A DNA stretch of 64,000 nt from NCBI GenBank assembly GCA_030684355.1, contig JAUXTN010000076.1, positions 1 to 64,000 of the forward strand. The letters run 5' to 3'. The notes beneath the pieces were generated by a model. It ran no database searches. It was given only the letters and a program-made list of their open reading frames with translations, and was not told the origin of the DNA. The stretch is from Pseudomonadota bacterium (GTDB taxonomy: Bacteria; Myxococcota_A; UBA796; SXON01). Within the stretch, counting starts at the first letter, position 1; the number at the start of each line of letters is the position of its first letter. Position numbers and translations under genes: made by a program. Of the stretch, positions 17,231 through 25,698 are shown in pieces.

Positions 17231-18001
17231 CTACCCCTTGATGCCCCAGAAGAGGAGGCGGCGGAAGGGGTAGAAGTACGGGTGGGCATCCCCGAGCGTG
17301 GCGACGAGCCGCTCGCGGTAGCGGGCCACGAACGCCGCGCCGAGCTCCGGCCCCAGGCGCGCCATGTAGGCCGTGAGCAGCGTGCCCTTGACCCACTCGA
17401 CCACGTCCGCGGACGTGTCCATCACGTGCCCGTAGATGCGCTCCTCGCAGACCTGCTCGCGGAACCCGTGCGCCCACAGGAGCTCGGCGTAGCGCTCCAG
17501 CGGCAGGACCTCGCTCTGCCGCACCCACCCGCCGAGCGCCCCGGCGAACGGCGCCTCCGCGGCCACGAGCGCGGCGATGCGGTGCGACGCGTGCTCCTCG
17601 TTGCGCGGCACCTGGACCGCGATCTGCGCGCCGGGCGCGAGCTGCGGGAGCCACCGCGCGAGGAGCCCCTCGTTGTCGGGAACCCATTGCAGCGCCGCGT
17701 TGGAGTACAGCAGGTCGACCCCCGACACGTCGGGGATCGCGGCGATGTCGGCCTGCCGGAAGGAGACCCCCGCGACGACCGGCGCCTTCGCCAGCATCGC
17801 GGGCGAGCTGTCGATGCCCTCGACGGTCGCCCCGGGGAGGCGCTCCAAGAGGCGCGCGGTGAGCTCGCCGGTGCCGCACCCGAGGTCGAGCACGCGCATC
17901 CCGGGGCGCGGCCGCACGAGCCCCAGCAGATCGACGAAGGGTTGGGCCCGCTCGGCCCGGAAGCGGTCGTACTGCGTCGGGTTCCAGGCGTCGTTCGACA
18001 T
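17231..18001 (-). CDS. tam: Class I SAM methyltransferase, trans-aconitate methyltransferase-like
   Basis: The 256-residue protein has the SAM-binding glycine motif VLDLGCGTGELTARL, acidic loop IDSSPAM, and the motif block DLLYSNAALQWVPD, followed by QIAVQVPRN, all characteristic of trans-aconitate 2-methyltransferase (Tam) and its close relatives. The N-terminal WNPTQYDRF and the C-terminal YPFRRLLFWGIKG also fit that family. The substrate is inferred from this similarity; a related small-molecule methyltransferase cannot be excluded. It is divergent from the DUF1571-like gene. Confidence 0.85.
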   Translation of the reverse strand: MSNDAWNPTQYDRFRAERAQPFVDLLGLVRPRPGMRVLDLGCGTGELTARLLERLPGATVEGIDSSPAMLAKAPVVAGVSFRQADIAAIPDVSGVDLLYSNAALQWVPDNEGLLARWLPQLAPGAQIAVQVPRNEEHASHRIAALVAAEAPFAGALGGWVRQSEVLPLERYAELLWAHGFREQVCEERIYGHVMDTSADVVEWVKGTLLTAYMARLGPELGAAFVARYRERLVATLGDAHPYFYPFRRLLFWGIKG

Positions 18002-18058
18002 CTCCCCTCGTAGCGCGCGCCCGTGTCCGAGCGGGACCACACGTGCTAGCTTCTCGCC

Positions 18059-18745
18059 GTGCTTGCGCTCCTCCTCACCGTCTCCCTCGCCTCCGCCGAT
18101 CCGGCGCCCCTCGGCGCCGAGGACCTCATCGGCCGCATGAAGGGGGCGTGGGACCGCCTCTCCACCTACCGGACGACCCAGCTCGTCCAGGAGCGCGTCA
18201 AGGGGGACCTCGGGCCCGAGCAGCGCATCAAGGTGGCGTTCCGGAAGCCGTGGGAGATCCAGCTCGAATGGGAGACCTTGCACCCCGGGCGCAAGGTCTA
18301 CTGGAGCGCCGCGCGCCACGGTGGCGAGGTGCAGGTCTACCCCGGCGGCTTCGCGGGCCGCGCCGTCGGGATCCTCTCCTTCTCGCTGGACAACCGGTTG
18401 CTCAAGGGCGACACGAACTACTCCCCGGCGGACGGTGGGTTCGGCTACCTCGTGAAGCTCGTCAGCAGCTCCGTCGCCCCCTCGTCGCCGCACCGCCCCA
18501 CCCTCGCGGAGCCCGTCGCGTCCACCGTGGGGAGCGACCGCACGTGGACCCTCGCGATGACCGACGTGCAGCACCCGCGCTTCGTGCGCACGGAGCTCCT
18601 CGTCTCCGCCACGACCGGGCTCCCACGCCGCTTCACCGCCTGGGCCGCGGACGGCGCGCTGGCCGAGCGCTACGAGTGGTTCGACACCGTGATCGACCCC
18701 GTGCTCGTCGACAGCGTGGACTTCAGCTCGGGGTACCCGCAGTAG
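18059..18745 (+). CDS. Exported DUF1571-like protein (228 aa)
   Basis: A short N-terminal signal peptide (LALLLTVSLASADP) starts from GTG. The mature part, with TYRTTQLVQERVKG, GPEQRIKVAFRKPWEIQLEW and GRKVYW, matches my memory of DUF1571, an extracytoplasmic beta-rich domain distantly like LolA/LolB lipoprotein carriers. Its biological role is unknown. It lies between the divergent Tam-like gene and the L,D-transpeptidase, with a 63-bp gap to the latter. Confidence 0.75.
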   Translation: MLALLLTVSLASADPAPLGAEDLIGRMKGAWDRLSTYRTTQLVQERVKGDLGPEQRIKVAFRKPWEIQLEWETLHPGRKVYWSAARHGGEVQVYPGGFAGRAVGILSFSLDNRLLKGDTNYSPADGGFGYLVKLVSSSVAPSSPHRPTLAEPVASTVGSDRTWTLAMTDVQHPRFVRTELLVSATTGLPRRFTAWAADGALAERYEWFDTVIDPVLVDSVDFSSGYPQ

Positions 18746-18808
18746 CCAGCGTGCAACCCTCGGCCGCCGGGTGGCGCCCAAACCGGGCGAGCGGATACCC
18801 TCCGGGGC

Positions 18809-19588
18809 ATGGGACGAAACGCACGCGATCGAGGTTTGCAGGCCCTTCTGGTCGGGCTCGCGGTCTGCGTGACGGCGGCCGGAGGGCTCGCCGCCCGCGC
18901 GGACGAAGGCGCCGGACGAACCCATGCCGCCTACGTGGGCGCCGTGCCGCTCTCCGCGGCGGGGGTGCCGAGCGCCGTGCCCCGTCCGCCGGTGTCGGCG
19001 CCCGGCCTCGACCCCGCGGTCCTCGACCTCGCGCTCGGCTCCCTCGCGTGCGCACGCCAGTCGGGCACGGCCGGCGAGCCCGCGGCGAACGTCTTCTCCG
19101 TCATCGACTTCAGCCTGCCCTCGACGGCCCGCCGGCTCTGGGTCATCGACCTCGACACCGGCGCCACGCTGCGCACGGAGCGGGTCGCGCACGGGCGCAA
19201 CACCGGGGAGGACGACGCCGTCGCGTTCTCCAACATCCCGGGCAGCAACCAGTCGAGCCTCGGCCTCTACCGCACGGCGGAGGTCTACGTCGGCAAGCAC
19301 GGCCGCTCGTTGAAGCTCGACGGGCTGGAGCCCGGCTTCAACGACCGTGCGCGGGACCGCGCCATCGTCGTGCACGGCGCCAGCTACTGCACCGGCGAGC
19401 ACGTCGCCCGGTGGGGCCGCCTGGGGCGCAGCCAGGGCTGTCCTGCCCTCGACCCCGCCATCTCCGACGCCGTCATCGACACCATCCGCGACGGCACGCT
19501 CGTGTTCGCCTACTACCCGGACCCCACCTGGCTCTCGGGGTCGAGCTTCCTGCATTGCGACGCGAACATGGCGACGACCAACGGGTAG
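18809..19588 (+). CDS. L,D-transpeptidase (YkuD-type) catalytic domain protein, exported
   Basis: Predicted to cross-link or modify peptidoglycan in the periplasm. The N-terminus has an arginine-containing start and hydrophobic stretch LLVGLAVCVTAAGGLAARA, a likely signal peptide. Catalytic signatures are His189 in VVHGASY and Cys211 in GRSQGCPAL, the His-Gly and Ser-x-Gly-Cys pattern of the YkuD_2 family. WVIDLDTGATLRTERVAHG is the family's substrate-side strand. The length of 259 residues is typical. It is convergent with the hybrid kinase, with 21 bp between stops. Confidence 0.9.
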   Translation: MGRNARDRGLQALLVGLAVCVTAAGGLAARADEGAGRTHAAYVGAVPLSAAGVPSAVPRPPVSAPGLDPAVLDLALGSLACARQSGTAGEPAANVFSVIDFSLPSTARRLWVIDLDTGATLRTERVAHGRNTGEDDAVAFSNIPGSNQSSLGLYRTAEVYVGKHGRSLKLDGLEPGFNDRARDRAIVVHGASYCTGEHVARWGRLGRSQGCPALDPAISDAVIDTIRDGTLVFAYYPDPTWLSGSSFLHCDANMATTNG

Positions 19589-19609
19589 CCGAGGGGGCCT
19601 CTCTTCCGG

Positions 19610-22033
19610 CTACGCGCTCCGCGCCGCCACGAGGCTCGCCGCGAGCTCTTGCAGCGTGTACGGCTTCTGCAGGAAGGCGGTGGGGCCGGTGGGCGGCACG
19701 CCCCCCATCGCGCCGGTCTGGTCGAAGCCGCTGGAGACGACGACGGGCAGGTGGGGGTGGCGCTCGCGGAGGAGCGCGAGGGTCTCCTCGCCGTCCATGA
19801 TCGGCATGGTCAGGTCGAGCAGCACGCCGACGATGGCGGGGTCATCGCTGGCCAGCATGCCGAGCGCGGTCGGGCCGTCTCCGGCTTCCAGCACCTGGTA
19901 GCCCAGGTACTCGAGCAGCAGGCGCGCGGTGGACCGCACGTCGGCTTCGTCGTCGACGACGAGGATGGTGCCTTCGGCGGGGCGCATCGTCCGCACCTCG
20001 GGCGTGGAACCCTCCTCCGCTTCCCGCGCTTCCGCCGCCGGGAGGTAGACCCGGCAGTGCGTCCCGACGCCGGGTTCGCTCTCGAACCGGATGGCGCCAC
20101 CATGGGCCCGGACGATGCCCGCGACCGCCGAGAGCCCCAGCCCCCGGCCCATCCCCTTCGTCGAGAAGAAGGGGTCGAAGACGCGGGCCAGCACCTCCGG
20201 GCCCATCCCGGGGCCGCTGTCGACGACCTCGAGGACCACGTAGGCGCCCGGCTCCGTACCGAGGGCGGCCGCGCGCACGGCGTCCAGCTCGTCCGGCGCG
20301 GTCGACACCGTCACCTTGCCCACGAGCTCCCCGGCGGCCTCCGCGGCGTTCATCACGAGGTTCATGACGACCTGCTGGAGCTGCGCCGGATCGGCCTGCA
20401 CCGGCGGCAGCCGCTCCCCCAGGGCCGTCTCCACCACGACCTTCTTCTTCAGGCCGGCCTCGACGAGGCCCAGGATCTCGCGCACGTTCGCGGAGAGGTC
20501 GAGGCGCTCGGTCCGGAACGGGGCCTTGCCGGCGTACGCGAGGAGCTGGCGGGTCAGGTTCTGGGCGCGGCGCGCCGCCACGACGATGTCGGTGAGGAGG
20601 TTCGTCGGGGCGCCGGCGTCCTCCGCGCGGACGAGCGCCAGGGAGGCGTTGCCGAGGACCACGGCGAGCAGGTTGTTGAAGTCGTGCGCCACCCCGCTCG
20701 CGAGGAGGCCGAGGCTCTCGAGCTTCTGGGCGTGCAGGAGCTGGGCGTTGACGCGGTCCCGCTCGCGCTCGGCCTCCATCCGCGCCGTCACGTCGAGCAT
20801 GACGCCGCGCACGCGCCGCGGCCGCCCCTCGTCGTCCCGGATGACCCGCACCACGTCGTGCATCCAGACCGAGCGGCCATCCCGCGCGAGCACGCGGTAC
20901 TCGAGCTCGTGGTCCCACCCGCGGCGCAGGGCGGTGCGGGAGGTGGCGGTCACGCGCTCGACGTCGTCGGGGTGGAGGATCGACTTCCAGAAGCCAGCCT
21001 CGTACCAGCTCTCTCGGGGATAGCCGAGCACGCGCTCCGCCCACTCGCTCACGAAGGTGAACGCGGGCACGTCGATCTCGGTCTCCCACACGATGGCGTC
21101 GATGGAGTTCACGAGGTCCTGGAAACGCGCGCGGGCGGCCTCTGCCTCCAAGCGAGCCAGCACCTGCTCCGTCACGTCGACCGCGTGGATTGCGGTCCCG
21201 ACGATCCGCCCCTCCGCGTCGCGCAGCGGCGCCCACGTGTAGTTGAACCAGCCCTCGGTGAGGTTGCCGTCCCCGAGGCGATCGAACTGCGCGCGGACCT
21301 CGTGGCCGTGGAAGGGCTCGCCGGTCGCGTAGACGCGGTCGAGGCGGTCGAAGAAGCCCTGCGCGGAGACCTCCGGGAGGGTCTCCCGGCCGGGGCGGCC
21401 GTAGAGATCCCGGGAGGGGCCGACCATCTGGTGGTAGCGCCCGTTCCCCATCTCCAGCACGTGGTCGGGGCCCATCCGGATGGCGACGATGAGCGGAGAC
21501 TGCTCGACGAGGGCGCGGGTGCGGTGGCGCTCGGCCGAGAGCCTGGAGACGGCGGCGCCGGCTTCGCGGGCCCGCTCGATCCGACGGAACGCGGCGGAGG
21601 CGAGGTCGATGACGAGGCCGAAGCGCTCGGCGAGCGCGTCGTTCGTGATCCACGCGGCGAGCACGCCGTCCCGTCGACCGGGGGCGCCGCACGGGCGCAC
21701 GTCGAGGTCGGGCAGCGCCTCCACCGCGTGCGGTCGGGGAGGGCCTTCCAGGTCGGTCAGCCGGCCGAAGGCCTCGACCCGCCAGACCTCCGGGCCCCCC
21801 GTGGACCACGCCGCCACGTCCACGATCCCCAGCGCGAGCGCACCCCGGACGGCCACCCCGAGCACCCCGGGCTCGTCGTTCGCCGCGGCGAGGTCGCGTA
21901 CGAGCGTGCGCAGCGCCGCAACGACGCCGAGCGTATTCGAGTCGTCGAGGCTGGCCTCGGACAAGCACCCTCCGCCGTGCCTGTATCCGGAAACCGGCCC
22001 GCTGCGCGTCCGTGACATACACGGCGCTTTCAT
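19610..22033 (-). CDS. Hybrid sensor histidine kinase/response regulator (807 aa)
   Basis: A cytosolic signalling protein without membrane helices. Order: GAF-like N-terminus (about 30-170), PAS (about 180-300, ending in a DVTEQ PAC motif), second PAS (about 310-430, with WAERVLGYPRESW and ending DVTARM), HisKA with phospho-acceptor His450 (GVAHDFNN), an HATPase domain (NLVMNAAEAAGE, DSGPGMGP, GRGLGLSAV), and a receiver domain at ~680-800 with phospho-acceptor Asp740 (LLDLTMPIMDG). The HDFNN variety of HisKA and C-terminal receiver suggest a phosphorelay. Start options are 22033 or Met at 22018. It lies 12 bp behind the lipoprotein-like gene 22046, so the two may sense together. Confidence 0.92.
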   Translation of the reverse strand: MKAPCMSRTRSGPVSGYRHGGGCLSEASLDDSNTLGVVAALRTLVRDLAAANDEPGVLGVAVRGALALGIVDVAAWSTGGPEVWRVEAFGRLTDLEGPPRPHAVEALPDLDVRPCGAPGRRDGVLAAWITNDALAERFGLVIDLASAAFRRIERAREAGAAVSRLSAERHRTRALVEQSPLIVAIRMGPDHVLEMGNGRYHQMVGPSRDLYGRPGRETLPEVSAQGFFDRLDRVYATGEPFHGHEVRAQFDRLGDGNLTEGWFNYTWAPLRDAEGRIVGTAIHAVDVTEQVLARLEAEAARARFQDLVNSIDAIVWETEIDVPAFTFVSEWAERVLGYPRESWYEAGFWKSILHPDDVERVTATSRTALRRGWDHELEYRVLARDGRSVWMHDVVRVIRDDEGRPRRVRGVMLDVTARMEAERERDRVNAQLLHAQKLESLGLLASGVAHDFNNLLAVVLGNASLALVRAEDAGAPTNLLTDIVVAARRAQNLTRQLLAYAGKAPFRTERLDLSANVREILGLVEAGLKKKVVVETALGERLPPVQADPAQLQQVVMNLVMNAAEAAGELVGKVTVSTAPDELDAVRAAALGTEPGAYVVLEVVDSGPGMGPEVLARVFDPFFSTKGMGRGLGLSAVAGIVRAHGGAIRFESEPGVGTHCRVYLPAAEAREAEEGSTPEVRTMRPAEGTILVVDDEADVRSTARLLLEYLGYQVLEAGDGPTALGMLASDDPAIVGVLLDLTMPIMDGEETLALLRERHPHLPVVVSSGFDQTGAMGGVPPTGPTAFLQKPYTLQELAASLVAARSA

Positions 22034-22045
22034 CGGCCCCGGCGT

Positions 22046-22432
22046 TCAGACCGGCACGGGCTCCTGGGCGCCCGGGGGGCCCGCCATGGGCTCGATCGGC
22101 GGGGGCGGCGGGCTCGGGGGCGGCGTGGGGACGGGAGGCGTGGGCGGCACCGGCGGCGACGGCGGTGCCGGCGTCGGGATGGGGACCGGCGACGGCTCCG
22201 GGATGGGGATGGGCGTGGGCTCCGGCGGCACCGGAGGAGGCTCCGGCGGCGGCGGCGACACCTCGGTCGGCATCGGCCCGAGATCCGGGGTCGCGGGATC
22301 CGGCGCCGGCATGGGCTCGGGGGGCGGCACGGGGGTGGGGACGGTCGGACCGGAGGGCACCGGCACCTCCGGCGGGGCCGCTCGCATGCAGCCCATCGTG
22401 GCGAGGACCAGGAGGCCCACCAGTGGTCGCAT
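22046..22432 (-). CDS. Proline-rich, lipoprotein-like exported protein (128 aa)
   Basis: An N-terminal segment LVGLLVLATMGCMRAAP looks like a lipoprotein signal with an imperfect lipobox (TMGC). The remaining ~105 residues are almost entirely Pro, Pro-Glu, Pro-Thr and Pro-Ile repeats (for example PIPIPEPSPVPIPTPA). These would form an extended polyproline rod rather than a folded domain, perhaps spanning periplasm or peptidoglycan. It is followed after 12 bp by the hybrid histidine kinase and is divergent from the ParA gene. The extreme Pro/GC bias also allows a non-functional frame, but the signal peptide argues for a gene. Confidence 0.65.
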   Translation of the reverse strand: MRPLVGLLVLATMGCMRAAPPEVPVPSGPTVPTPVPPPEPMPAPDPATPDLGPMPTEVSPPPPEPPPVPPEPTPIPIPEPSPVPIPTPAPPSPPVPPTPPVPTPPPSPPPPPIEPMAGPPGAQEPVPV

Positions 22433-22516
22433 CCGCCCCTCCCTCCGCCATCGATAAGCGCGGGAAAGGGGCGGCGCGTATGGGGCTCGACCTCGTTTGA
22501 CCCGTTAGAAAGCCTC

Positions 22517-23179
22517 ATGTTCATCGTTGCGGTCGTGAATTTGAAGGGCGGTTGCGGAAAGACCACGATCAGCACCCAGCTCGCGGCGCGGTACGCGGCG
22601 GCGGGCCATCGGTCGGTCCTCGGCGACCTCGATCGGCAACAGAGCGCCATCCAGTGGGTCGACCGCCGGCCCGCCCGGCTGCCCATCATCGAGGCGATGG
22701 AGCTCGACACCGACGCCATGGTCCTCCCCTTCGGCGAGGGCCGCATGGTGATCGACGTGCCGGCCGGCATGAAGCGGAAGGCGTTGGAGGTCGTCGTGCG
22801 GGGCTCGGATGCCCTCGTCGTGCCGCTCCTCCCCTCCTCCTTCGACGAGCGCGGCACCGAGCGCTTCGTCGAGCTGATCAGCGAGCTGAAGCCGGTCCGC
22901 AAGGGACGGCGGCCGGTGGCGATGGTGGCCAACCGCATCCGGCCCCGCAGCGCCCCCGCCCGCGCCCTGGACACCTTCCTGGCCGGGCTCGAGTACCCCG
23001 CGGTCGCCCGGCTCTCGGACGCCCAGCACTATGTCGGGGCGGCCACGTCGGGCGTGACCCTCTTCGACCTGCCCCCCACCCGGCTGCGCAACCTTCGTGA
23101 GGAATGGGCGCCCCTGCTCGCGTTCCTCGACAACCTCGCGGGACTACAGGAGCAATCCGAGGTCGGCGCCACCGGCTGA
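22517..23179 (+). CDS. Orphan ParA/MinD-type ATPase (220 aa)
   Basis: The deviant Walker A motif KGGCGKTT (residues 10-17) and MVIDVPAG identify the ParA/MinD ATPase superfamily. These use ATP-driven dimerisation on DNA or membrane to position cargo such as plasmids, chemoreceptor arrays or microcompartments. Here the usual Walker A' Asp strand reads LGDLDRQQSAIQW. Switch and partner regions include SSFDERGTERFVELI. No parB, parS cluster or obvious cargo gene is adjacent: the divergent neighbour is the Pro-rich lipoprotein-like gene and the next gene is a secreted protease. It is shorter than chromosome-segregation ParA (about 260). Confidence 0.88.
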   Translation: MFIVAVVNLKGGCGKTTISTQLAARYAAAGHRSVLGDLDRQQSAIQWVDRRPARLPIIEAMELDTDAMVLPFGEGRMVIDVPAGMKRKALEVVVRGSDALVVPLLPSSFDERGTERFVELISELKPVRKGRRPVAMVANRIRPRSAPARALDTFLAGLEYPAVARLSDAQHYVGAATSGVTLFDLPPTRLRNLREEWAPLLAFLDNLAGLQEQSEVGATG

Positions 23180-23278
23180 TCCCGATGTTTCGGACCTTCG
23201 CGAGCCCCCCTGGCGGGTCGCCGTCTTCACGAGGCCCGCGCCGCTCCTATCTTCTCCCCTGGAAGGGGGGAAATACGG

Positions 23279-25645
23279 ATGAGCCGCCTTGCAAGCGGAT
23301 TCCTGCTCCTGTCGTGCGTCGGCCTCTCGTGGGTCGGCGGGTCGGCGGCGGTTGCGCGGGGGCACGTCCGGGATCCGCGTGCGGAGCGGGGGCGCGAGCT
23401 GCAGACCGGGGCGGTCTCGCCGGAGGGCGAGCATGCCTGGGCCACCGACCCCGGCCGAACCTGGGCCGACGACCACGTCGCCGTCGCGCCGCGCCGCGAG
23501 TACCCGCTGGCGGAGGTCGCGGCGTCGCTCGGGAGCCGGGTGCTCCGCGACGTGGGGCCCGCCGGCTACGCGCTGCTGGAGATCCCCGCCGGGCTCGATC
23601 GTGAGGGCTTCCTACGCGTGCTGCGCCGGGACGGGCGGATCGCGCACGCCGCGCCCGACGGGATCGTGCACGGCTCCGCGGACGTCTACCTGCCGGGGCA
23701 GGTCACCCCCGTGCAGCGGACCTCGATCCGCGCGCGCTGGCACATCGTCGCGTCCAACCTGCCGGAGACCGGTGATGCCAAGGGCATCGTCGTCGCGCTC
23801 CTCGACACCGGCGTGGCGTTCGAGGACCGCACCGCGGACGGCGTCGACTACCGGCGCGCCCCGTCGCTCGCCAGCGTGGGCTTCGTCTCGCCGTGGGACT
23901 TCATCAACGGGGACGCCCACCCCAACGACGACCACCAGCACGGCACCCACCTCGCGAGCCTCATCGCCGCGGCCGGCACCTACCCGGGCATCGCGCCGGG
24001 CGTGTCGATCATGCCGATCAAGGTACTGGACCGCGACAACGTCGGCACCGAGATCGCGCTCGTGGACGGCATCGTGCACGCCGTCACCCACGGCGCCGAC
24101 ATCATCAACATGAGCCTCTCGTTCGGGCGGGCCTACGTGCCCTCGCGCATGCTGGTGGACGCGTTGGAGCGGGCCGCGGCGGCGGGCGCGGTCCTGGTCG
24201 CGGCGGCGGGCAACGACGGCGGCGACTACGTCTCGCAGCCCGCGGCGAACCCGCTGGTCATCGCGGTGGGGGCGAACCGGCCCGAAGGGGTCGAGGTCTA
24301 CGGCGCGGCGCCCTACAGCAACGCGAGCCCGCGCGTGGATCTCATGGCGCCCGGTGGCTCGGTCGACGAGGATCGGGACGGCGACGGGCTCCTCGACGGG
24401 GTCATCGGCGAGACGATCGCGCTCGGGGACCCGAGCCGCACCGGCTACTGGCTCTACGCGGGGACGAGCCAGGCGACCGCGCTGGTGAGCGGCGCCGCGG
24501 CGCGCCTGCTCGCGGACGGGCGCCGACCCGACGAGATCCGCGTCCTGTTGCAGGGCAGCGCGGCGGTCGAGTCCTACATCCGCACGGCCTGGGTGGACGG
24601 GCGCGGGCGCGGACGGCTCGACGTGACCGGCGCACTCGCGTTGGGGCGCGACCCCACCGGCCCCGCCGAGCGCGAGCTCTCCGTCGCCATCCTCGGCTGG
24701 CTCGCGCCCGGCCCCGACACCTCGTCGCCCGGCGAGGCCGCGGTGGTCCCCACGGTGCGCCCGGCGGCGCGGCTCACCGTCCTCGACGAACAGCTCAAGC
24801 CCATGCCGTGGACCCAGGTGGTCGGCATGTTCTCGGGCACCGCGGACACGCCTTTTTCGTGTCTCACCACCGCCGACGGCACCTGCCTCGTCGTCGGGCC
24901 CTCCGCGCCCGCCGCGGACTCCTCCGTCTGGACGATCACCGCCGACGACGTGGTCATCGCCGGTGTCTCCCACCATCCGCGCACGGCGCTGTTCGCCAGC
25001 GACGGCCTCCAGGCGCTGCTGCACGAGATGCGCGACAACCAGGACCTCCTCGGCACCGTCCCGGCGTGGCGCTGGCGCCCGCAGGTGCACCCGGCGCTCG
25101 GCCCCGTGGCCGCCTCGTTCGTCATCGGGAACCTCGGCACGGGCATCGCGACCTCGCCCCAGGTGATGGTCGCCACGCCCGGCGCGATGGGGCGCGCCGG
25201 GGTCCTCGCGAGCGGCGCCTTCGAGGTGAGCGGCGGCGGGCCGGCCTCCCACCCCGTCGCGCTCCATGCCCGCACCGCGCCCCGGTGCGAAGCGGGCCCG
25301 GCCGGGTGGGAGGTGCTCCACCTCCCCGAGTCGGACCTCACCGTGTTCGTGCTCGACGCCACCGGCCTCGTCTCGACCTCCCTCGCGCTCGGCGCGGCGG
25401 AGCTCGCCGGCCTCGGCGCCACGTCCTGCGCCCTCCAGGGGCAGCCGTTCGTGGTGTCGGTCGGCGGATACGCCCGGCGCGGGGGGGCGATCCTGGGGGA
25501 CCAGGTCGGCACGCCGATCGCCGACTGGCTCGCCGAGGGCGGCTGGACCACGCCGAACGGCGAGCCCGCCGCGACCGCGATCGCCGCGACGGTGGCGGCG
25601 GACGGCGCGCACGGCCGGCTCGCGGGATCGGGCCGGGCGCGGTAG
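23279..25645 (+). CDS. Secreted S8 serine protease (788 aa)
   Basis: An extracellular or periplasmic subtilase. A Sec signal peptide covers residues 1-27 (FLLLSCVGLSWVGGSAAVA). Residues ~70-150 form a prodomain. The triad is Asp176 (ALLDTGVAF), His221 (QHGTHL) and Ser397 (AGTSQAT), with AAAGND as the oxyanion site. The segment DEDRDGDGLLDG (~360) may bind calcium. About 330 C-terminal residues follow (from ~460), including Cys-containing beta-rich modules that I do not recognise. GGGGGG precedes the ATG by eight bases. It differs from the S8 at 5796, which has no signal. The 73-bp gap to the next lipoprotein gene suggests co-expression. Confidence 0.93.
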   Translation: MSRLASGFLLLSCVGLSWVGGSAAVARGHVRDPRAERGRELQTGAVSPEGEHAWATDPGRTWADDHVAVAPRREYPLAEVAASLGSRVLRDVGPAGYALLEIPAGLDREGFLRVLRRDGRIAHAAPDGIVHGSADVYLPGQVTPVQRTSIRARWHIVASNLPETGDAKGIVVALLDTGVAFEDRTADGVDYRRAPSLASVGFVSPWDFINGDAHPNDDHQHGTHLASLIAAAGTYPGIAPGVSIMPIKVLDRDNVGTEIALVDGIVHAVTHGADIINMSLSFGRAYVPSRMLVDALERAAAAGAVLVAAAGNDGGDYVSQPAANPLVIAVGANRPEGVEVYGAAPYSNASPRVDLMAPGGSVDEDRDGDGLLDGVIGETIALGDPSRTGYWLYAGTSQATALVSGAAARLLADGRRPDEIRVLLQGSAAVESYIRTAWVDGRGRGRLDVTGALALGRDPTGPAERELSVAILGWLAPGPDTSSPGEAAVVPTVRPAARLTVLDEQLKPMPWTQVVGMFSGTADTPFSCLTTADGTCLVVGPSAPAADSSVWTITADDVVIAGVSHHPRTALFASDGLQALLHEMRDNQDLLGTVPAWRWRPQVHPALGPVAASFVIGNLGTGIATSPQVMVATPGAMGRAGVLASGAFEVSGGGPASHPVALHARTAPRCEAGPAGWEVLHLPESDLTVFVLDATGLVSTSLALGAAELAGLGATSCALQGQPFVVSVGGYARRGGAILGDQVGTPIADWLAEGGWTTPNGEPAATAIAATVAADGAHGRLAGSGRAR

Positions 25646-25698
25646 CGCACGCATCGCGAACGCCCCGGGCTCGACAAGACGGGCGACGAGGGTGCATC

